This document shows, in pieces, positions 19,728-24,304 of a stretch of 24,304 nt of DNA (the stretch's first letter is position 1; every line of letters begins with the position of its first letter). The notes beneath the pieces are model-generated. The model made no database searches. It was given only the letters and a program-made list of their open reading frames with translations, and was not told the origin of the DNA. The position numbers and the translations under genes were made by a program. Source of the DNA: Bog-473 sp035483935 (GTDB lineage: Bacteria; Actinomycetota; Acidimicrobiia; Acidimicrobiales; RAAP-2). Where the stretch lies: positions 1 to 24,304 of the forward strand of contig DATHPK010000050.1 of assembly GCA_035483935.1 (NCBI GenBank), read 5' to 3'.

Positions 19728-19744
19728 AGTTAGAAGCTCTAACT
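19728..19744. promoter_or_regulatory. 17-bp palindrome, likely MarR operator
   Basis: AGTTAGA-N3-TCTAACT has perfect 7-bp arms. It fills the spacer between the -35 and -10 positions of the regulator's promoter. The size and the TTAG...CTAA arms are like MarR/SlyA-type sites. Autorepression of the operon is the simplest reading; control of the divergent peptidase gene is possible. Confidence 0.75.
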
Positions 19745-19972
19745 ACGTACAGGCAGCTCATGGGGCCGCGGGATCCGTCGACGCACCCCTGTGGCGGGCC
19801 CCGTCGAGACGGCTTGCGCCACCCCGGTGGCTCCCGTCGGCAGCACCCGTGTTTCCTCCCTCGCTCTGCCGGAACCGGTGTTGCGCGAATTTCTGGCCAA
19901 ACGGGGCTTACCGTCACCGCCGTGTGGGTATCTGAAGGCGGTCTGATTCCTTAGCGGAGGAGTGGTGGGTCG
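19745..19972. other. Intergenic region between MarR and the second eqolisin
   Basis: This 228-nt gap, the longest in the window, holds no convincing gene. A two-part hairpin lies at 19808-19838: an inner GCCACC/GGTGGC stem and an outer GACGG/CCGTC stem. It could be a leader structure of the eqolisin mRNA. I could not place the eqolisin promoter, and I do not recognise a known riboswitch. Confidence 0.4.
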
Positions 19973-20761
19973 ATGAAGCGTCTTCTGTCGTTGTTCGCGC
20001 TGTTGCCGATGCTGTTCATGTTCTCCTCGGTCGCCGGAGCCGCATCGAATGTGGTCCCGGAGGTGTTCCACCAGCCGATCAACATCATCGGCGTCGAGCA
20101 CAACAGCGTGACCTCCACGAACTGGTCGGGCTATGCAGTGGAATCACCGAGTCAGTTCACGGAAGTAACCGGCACATGGGTCGAGCCGACTGCGTCCTGC
20201 ACCACCAGCGGGCACACCTACGCCGCCTTCTGGGTCGGCCTCGACGGGTACAGCAGCAAGTCGGTCGAGCAACTTGGGACGGACTCCGACTGCACGAAGG
20301 CAAACTCGCCCTCCTACTACGCCTGGTACGAGATGTACCCCGCCGCGTCGGTCAGCATTTCCACGACCCAGTACCCGGTAAAGCCTGGCGACACATTGAC
20401 CGCTTCGGTCTCCCGTTCGGGCACCAGCTACACGTTGGCCCTGACGAGCAGCGAAGGGTGGAAATTCTCGACGACGCAGACGGGCAGTGACGCCAACAGC
20501 TCCGCGGAGTGGATCGCCGAGGCGCCGGACACCTGCGTCTTGATCTTCTGCAGCAACGCCAAGCTGACGGATTTCGGCAGCGTCAACTTCACGAGCTCCG
20601 AGGCCGCAACCGGCGGCGCGCTCCAGCCCGTGTCGACCTTCACGACCAACAGCGGCCCGCACGAGATCACGATGGCGACGAGCAGCGGCGTCACGAGAGC
20701 GCTGCCCAGTGCGCTTACCTCGAACGGCGAAGGCTTCAGCGACACCTGGCATCACAACTAA
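19973..20761 (+). CDS. Secreted glutamic peptidase, eqolisin (G1) family
   Basis: This is a 262-residue stand-alone eqolisin. A signal peptide (KR, hydrophobic core, probable cleavage after VAGA near residue 23) is followed by a short possible propeptide and the G1 domain: NWSGYAV (50-56), TGTWVEPT, FWVGLDGY (86-93), then Gln100 (EQLGTD), YYAWYEMYP and Glu179 (SAEWIAE). Gln and Glu are 79 residues apart, like the pair in the large protein (78) and in scytalidoglutamic peptidase (83). Cys76, Cys107, Cys188 and Cys193 could form disulfides. It would cleave proteins outside the cell, probably at low pH. The start is ATG 19973 with GGAGGAG at 19956-19962. It is divergent from the MarR operon. Confidence 0.9.
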   Translation: MKRLLSLFALLPMLFMFSSVAGAASNVVPEVFHQPINIIGVEHNSVTSTNWSGYAVESPSQFTEVTGTWVEPTASCTTSGHTYAAFWVGLDGYSSKSVEQLGTDSDCTKANSPSYYAWYEMYPAASVSISTTQYPVKPGDTLTASVSRSGTSYTLALTSSEGWKFSTTQTGSDANSSAEWIAEAPDTCVLIFCSNAKLTDFGSVNFTSSEAATGGALQPVSTFTTNSGPHEITMATSSGVTRALPSALTSNGEGFSDTWHHN

Positions 20762-20768
20762 CGGGTCA

Positions 20769-20793
20769 GCGCCGGAGGCTGGTTGGCCGGTGC
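20769..20793. terminator. Possible terminator between convergent genes
   Basis: A 7-bp stem (one G-T pair) with an 11-nt loop lies between the eqolisin stop (20761) and the permease stop (20808). It is weaker than the other hairpins. Confidence 0.35.
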
Positions 20794-20807
20794 GAAGCAG
20801 AGGAGAA

Positions 20808-23219
20808 CTACTGGACCCGGAGAAGCTGTCCGGGGCGAGAGCGCGCGGCGATTACCGCCGGCCCCACTGACAGCAGGGAGGCGACGACGAACACGCCCAC
20901 CGCGATGGCCACGATGAGTGCGCCGTCGACGACCGCCAAGGGCACGACACCGAGGTTGGTGGCGAACGTCCGCCAGGCGATGCCGCCGACCACCAGGCCG
21001 ATCGGGATCCCGACGACGAGTCCGATGACCGCGAGAGTCGTCGCTTGCCAAAAGACCGTGGCGCCGACCTGTCGGTTCAAGAACCCGAGCGTCTTGAGCA
21101 GCCCCATCTCGTGGCGCCGGCGGTAGACGCTGACCACCAGGAGATGGATCAGTGTCGCAACGCCGAAGAGCGAGAGCAGCAACCCGAAGATCAGCGGGAA
21201 GTTCACCGCCTGGCCGAAATTGACCAAGCCGGTAGGCGGAGACGGGGTTTCGACGACCAGGGGATAGTCGTTGATCAGGCGCCTGATCGCGACCTCCGCC
21301 CTATGCCCGGGTGCGGCCGTCACGAATGCGGCGACCTGCAGTTTCTGCTTGGCGGCTCGTATACACGTCGGCTGCTGGTGCCCGGTTGGGCAAACCGCTG
21401 CCAAGGCTCCCGTCAGGGTGATCGCCCCGCCGGTTCCCATGCCGGTCTGAGCCGCGGCCACGCCGGTCGGCAGTGCCACGGTGCCCACGACCCGGAAGGT
21501 CGTGGAGTGACGGGACAACGCCCCGACGACTTGCGGAGTCAGACGGATCAGTGATCCGACATGCGCGCCCAGCGCGTGCATCGTCGTCACCCCGAGAGCG
21601 ATGTCTTCGGGGGCACCCGGCAACCTACCGGTGACAACCGAGAGAAGGGTGTCGCCGCGCACGGGTTGTGTGGCGAAGACCGTGAAGTGCACGCCTCCCG
21701 CCTCGAACGGCAGAGCGGTCCCGATGGTGATGTCCGCGATGAGGGGGCTCCTCTCGAGTTTGGTGATGAGCGAGTCCTTCCCGGGCTGCTGCGCATAGAC
21801 GATGGCCTGGTAGTCGTCGCCGTACAGGTGTGGCGTCGTCGTCAGGGCTGTCAGGCTGGTGCTGAAGATGGCGGTTCCGACGAGCGCCGTGACCGCCAAT
21901 ATCGTGCCTAGCAACGCTGTCGTCGCCGGCACGCCGGTGGCCCCTCGGCCGCGCTCGAGAGCCTGGCGGATTCCAATCAGTGCTGTCGGCGGTGCGCCGG
22001 CCTGAGCAAGTGCCGATGCGACCGCTGAGGGGCGTGCTGGCCGGTGTTCGGCTCGGGCGGTGGCGCGGACGGCCGGCCACAGGCCCAGCAGACCTACGAC
22101 AACCAGTGTGACGATTGCCCCGACGAGCAGGGTGACCGCGTCGAAGGCGAAGCCGGCCGAGGTCTCGGCAAAGCGAGCCTCTCCCACCGGAGCGATCGGT
22201 GACAAGGCAAAGGCGATGAGCAACCCGCCGAGAGCACCGGTTGCGCCGATGATCAGCGTCGTCACCATGCCTAATTGCAAGAGTCCGGTTGACCCGATCC
22301 CAAGGGCTCGCAACGTGGGGTAATCCTCCGCCTCGACCGCGCGTTGGCGGCTGAGGGCTTGACCTACGACGGCGAGACCGGCCAGGGCGGCGAGCAGCGC
22401 CAAGATCCACCAGCCTTCGGCCTGCGGGTGGATCGAATTGGCGACCAAGACTGCAGGTGTGTCGAGGTTCCCCGATTGCTGAACCCCCAGAGCCTTGAGG
22501 TCTGCCTTGAAGCGCGGACCGTCGGCGTTGCCGTGGCGCAACGTCACGAAGTAGGTGAACCCCGTCGTCGTCGCCGGTTCCACTGTCCGGGCGAATGCGT
22601 CGGTGGTGTAGATGTCGTAGGAGGGAGACGAGCCTGAAGGGAATTCGATCTCGGCGGCTTCGATTCCGACCACGTGGAAGTCGACGGTGGGACCGGCCGG
22701 TGCGGGGCCCTGACCGGGTGGCGTGTTGTAGGCGATCTGTGCCTGCGAGGGTGAATAGAACGGGACACGGATCACCGAGCCCACGTGAACCCCGTTGTCT
22801 TGCTCGAGGTTGAATGAGGCGAGCACCTCGTCTGGCTTCGAGTCGTCTGGAAAACGGCCGGCGACCAGGCTGACCACCCGCCGCAGTGCGGTCGGCGACA
22901 GGGAAATGATGGACAGGTTGTTGCCGTCGATGGGGTGCGTACATGCGCAATGGGGGACGCCGTTGAAGGCGATCGGACCCTCGATCGCTGAGGCAACTTC
23001 TGGCAGATGCGCGAGTTGCGGGACGGGCTTGTTGTTGTACAAAGTGCCGTCGAAGCTGTGCGCGGCCAGGAACCTCGGATAGGCCGCGGCAGTCCGATTG
23101 CCCGCAGCGACCGCGGCAAGGACGACCCCCGACACCACGGCGACGAGGATCGAGAGTGCCAACCACGACCGCCACCGGCGCCGAAACTCACTTCGAAGAA
23201 TCAGGCCGACGGCAACCAT
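20808..23219 (-). CDS. FtsX-type ABC transporter permease
   Basis: The 803-residue membrane protein has the MacB/FtsX-like permease layout. The first helix is at ~17-38 (SWLALSILVAVVSGVVLAA), followed by a large extracytoplasmic domain, a first FtsX block around 265-400 (WWILALLAALAGLAVVG, then ALGIG) and a second one around 665-800 (FPLIFGLLLSLFGVATL, then the coupling segment RRRHEMGLLKTLG). Such permeases work with a separate cytosolic ATPase of the LolD/MacB type to move lipids, peptides or envelope proteins mechanically. No such ATPase is in the window. The start ATG 23219 follows GGAGG at 23229-23233. A CATAAT on the minus strand about 20 nt further upstream is a possible -10 box. Confidence 0.85.
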   Translation of the reverse strand: MVAVGLILRSEFRRRWRSWLALSILVAVVSGVVLAAVAAGNRTAAAYPRFLAAHSFDGTLYNNKPVPQLAHLPEVASAIEGPIAFNGVPHCACTHPIDGNNLSIISLSPTALRRVVSLVAGRFPDDSKPDEVLASFNLEQDNGVHVGSVIRVPFYSPSQAQIAYNTPPGQGPAPAGPTVDFHVVGIEAAEIEFPSGSSPSYDIYTTDAFARTVEPATTTGFTYFVTLRHGNADGPRFKADLKALGVQQSGNLDTPAVLVANSIHPQAEGWWILALLAALAGLAVVGQALSRQRAVEAEDYPTLRALGIGSTGLLQLGMVTTLIIGATGALGGLLIAFALSPIAPVGEARFAETSAGFAFDAVTLLVGAIVTLVVVGLLGLWPAVRATARAEHRPARPSAVASALAQAGAPPTALIGIRQALERGRGATGVPATTALLGTILAVTALVGTAIFSTSLTALTTTPHLYGDDYQAIVYAQQPGKDSLITKLERSPLIADITIGTALPFEAGGVHFTVFATQPVRGDTLLSVVTGRLPGAPEDIALGVTTMHALGAHVGSLIRLTPQVVGALSRHSTTFRVVGTVALPTGVAAAQTGMGTGGAITLTGALAAVCPTGHQQPTCIRAAKQKLQVAAFVTAAPGHRAEVAIRRLINDYPLVVETPSPPTGLVNFGQAVNFPLIFGLLLSLFGVATLIHLLVVSVYRRRHEMGLLKTLGFLNRQVGATVFWQATTLAVIGLVVGIPIGLVVGGIAWRTFATNLGVVPLAVVDGALIVAIAVGVFVVASLLSVGPAVIAARSRPGQLLRVQ

Positions 23220-23277
23220 GGTCCGTAACCTCCATCGGCATTATGACGGTGCGAGCCCAGTTGCAGAAGTGAGGTAA

Positions 23278-23310
23278 CCGGTAGGGGTACCGTCGTGCCA
23301 GCACTACCGG
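23278..23310. repeat. Inverted repeat upstream of the permease gene
   Basis: CCGGTAG (23278-23284) and CTACCGG (23304-23310) are perfect 7-bp arms around a 19-nt loop, between the DUF3151 stop and the permease start. It could be a terminator of the DUF3151 gene or an operator of the permease gene. Confidence 0.4.
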
Positions 23311-23331
23311 ACGAGGAAGTCTCCCCGCTCG

Positions 23332-23772
23332 CTACGGTTCGCGTGTCCCCCAGCCCGGGTCCAGCTGACGCAGGAAGAGTGCGCAACGCTGCTCCTCGTC
23401 GACCTCTCCGATCGCAGCGGCCGCTAGCTGCAGATTATGGAGTGATCGGAGGAAGCCACGGTTGGATTCGTGCTGCCAACGCACGTAGCCGGATCCACGC
23501 CACCCGGCTGCGCGCAAGGCGTCGAGGCCGCGATGGTAGCCAACGCGAGCGTAGGCGTACTGCTCGATCGGGTTGCCGGCGAGTTCAGCCAGATCGGCCC
23601 AAGCCTGGAGGCAACGCGGGTCGCTGGCGGCAACGGCCGCCACTGCCTCCCGGCGGCGGTCCGGGGGGAGCGACTGAGCCGCGTCGAGGGCGGCGGAGAG
23701 GTCCGGAGCGAGCGGGTCGAGGACGGTCTCGGGACTGCCGGAGGTGAACTGGACTGAATGCTCTGGAGTCAC
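23332..23772 (-). CDS. DUF3151 family protein
   Basis: This is a 146-residue soluble protein. The central and C-terminal parts carry the DUF3151 signature of actinobacteria: AWADLAELA, EQYAYARVGYHRGLDALRAAGW, HESNRGFLRSL and a final EEQRCALFLRQLDP. The family's function is unknown. It is largely restricted to actinobacteria, which supports the taxonomic placement. The start is GTG 23772, with TAACAT ending 6 nt upstream and no Shine-Dalgarno, so a leaderless message is likely. It is divergent from the thioesterase gene and 112 nt upstream of the permease gene on the same strand. Confidence 0.88.
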   Translation of the reverse strand: MTPEHSVQFTSGSPETVLDPLAPDLSAALDAAQSLPPDRRREAVAAVAASDPRCLQAWADLAELAGNPIEQYAYARVGYHRGLDALRAAGWRGSGYVRWQHESNRGFLRSLHNLQLAAAAIGEVDEEQRCALFLRQLDPGWGTREP

Positions 23773-23778
23773 CGTGCC

Positions 23779-23784
23779 ATGTTA
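23779..23784 (-). promoter_or_regulatory. Candidate -10 box of the DUF3151 gene (leaderless)
   Basis: TAACAT on the minus strand is followed by 6 nt and GTG 23772. No clear -35 box is present; an 8-bp palindrome CTCCGGAG lies at 23793-23800. Confidence 0.4.
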
Positions 23785-23872
23785 TGAGCGGACTCCGGAG
23801 AGCGGTCGGGCCTTGCTGCGCACGACCAGCAGAATGTCGGAACGCGCGCGCTCGGCAGTACTCTTCCGGGCC

Positions 23873-24304
23873 GTGCTGGTGCCCGAACCCGCTTCCTCGA
23901 ATTCCTTCCAGCATCATCCGGGTCTGCGAGACAGGCAGCCAGAAGCCAAGCAGATGGCTGACGTCCTGCGCCGGTTGATTCGCCTGTCGGTCAGCACTGC
24001 TCCGTCAGCCGAGGAGACCCAACGGCTCACGGCGCAGCTGTCGGCCGTGGCGGACGAGCTCGAGGAACACGCGCCCGAAGTGCCGATCCCGCGCTTCATG
24101 GCTCCCGATCCAGATGGCCCGCCCAAGGAGGTGCCCCTCGGGGGAGCAATGCCGTACGACCCGATCGTCGGCCCCTTCAACCCGCTGGCTCTGCCGGTCG
24201 TCCTCGAGTTCGATCCGCCGATCGCCCGGGGGCGGGGAGCGTTCGACGTCGCATACGAGGGTGCTCCCGGCTGCGTGCACGGCGCGATCCTCGTGGCGGT
24301 ATTC
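23873..24304 (+). CDS. PaaI-type hotdog thioesterase (3' partial)
   Basis: The frame is open to the window end, so only the N-terminal 144 residues are seen. The visible GPFNPLALPVVLEF, FDVAYEGAPGCVHGAILVAVF is typical of PaaI/YbgC-like hotdog acyl-CoA thioesterases, in which the helix beginning GCVHGA forms the active-site region. These enzymes release CoA from acyl-CoA in the cytosol. The start is uncertain. GTG 23873 is preceded by TACTCT (23859-23864) eight nt upstream and gives a short N-terminal extension. ATG 23954 (MADVLRRLI) is closer to where the family's first helix begins. The gene is divergent from the DUF3151 gene. Confidence 0.8.
   Translation, partial: MLVPEPASSNSFQHHPGLRDRQPEAKQMADVLRRLIRLSVSTAPSAEETQRLTAQLSAVADELEEHAPEVPIPRFMAPDPDGPPKEVPLGGAMPYDPIVGPFNPLALPVVLEFDPPIARGRGAFDVAYEGAPGCVHGAILVAVF

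Noticed and set aside
19714..19917. N-terminal extension of the MarR protein up to GTG 19917
   Set aside because: It would translate the promoter and operator, and the extra residues do not match the family.
19745..19972. Possible cyclic-di-AMP or other riboswitch ahead of the eqolisin gene
   Set aside because: No consensus core of a known class could be matched by eye; only a simple hairpin is visible.

Overview
The window is GC-rich bacterial DNA with dense, short-gapped genes and strong G/C third-position bias. It looks like a high-GC actinobacterium, most probably class Acidimicrobiia. That placement is an inference from the DUF3151 gene, the PaaX-type regulator, secreted proteins with GYW/FGDA repeats, and several genes whose only upstream signal is a TAnnnT box 6-8 nt before the start codon. 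I see no rRNA, tRNA, CRISPR array, insertion sequence or phage gene. No gene-free stretch exceeds 300 bases; the longest is 19745-19972.

Left part (1-5597, all +): the end of a secreted CHAP-domain cell-wall hydrolase, a small FmdB-type zinc ribbon protein, a CrtC/AttH-like protein, arginyl-tRNA synthetase (argS), then a probable two-gene unit of an NAD-dependent short-chain dehydrogenase and an HSL-type alpha/beta hydrolase. A long hairpin separates the CrtC-like gene from argS, and another closes the hydrolase gene.

Centre (5629-15159): a 1248-residue secreted protein on the minus strand joins a glutamic peptidase (eqolisin, G1) domain to seven Ig-like repeats, a proline linker and six GYW repeats that may form a beta-propeller. 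A DUF2461 gene diverges from it. Next comes a PaaX-family regulator divergent from a fatty acid desaturase and a LigB/YgiD-type dioxygenase. A 38-bp dyad covers the desaturase promoter. A secreted NHL-like protein, a VOC protein and a methyltransferase follow.

Right part (15192-24304): a minus-strand operon runs MarR regulator, two ABC exporter half-transporters with overlapping or abutting reading frames, then the methyltransferase. Residues in the two ATPase domains indicate a heterodimeric exporter with one degenerate ATP site. A 17-bp palindrome in the regulator's promoter is a likely MarR operator. Divergent to it is a second, stand-alone eqolisin. After that come a large FtsX-type permease, a DUF3151 protein and the start of a PaaI-type thioesterase cut by the window edge.

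The most unusual items are the eqolisin-Ig-propeller protein with a second eqolisin nearby, the two well-defined operator candidates, and the repeated leaderless-promoter pattern.
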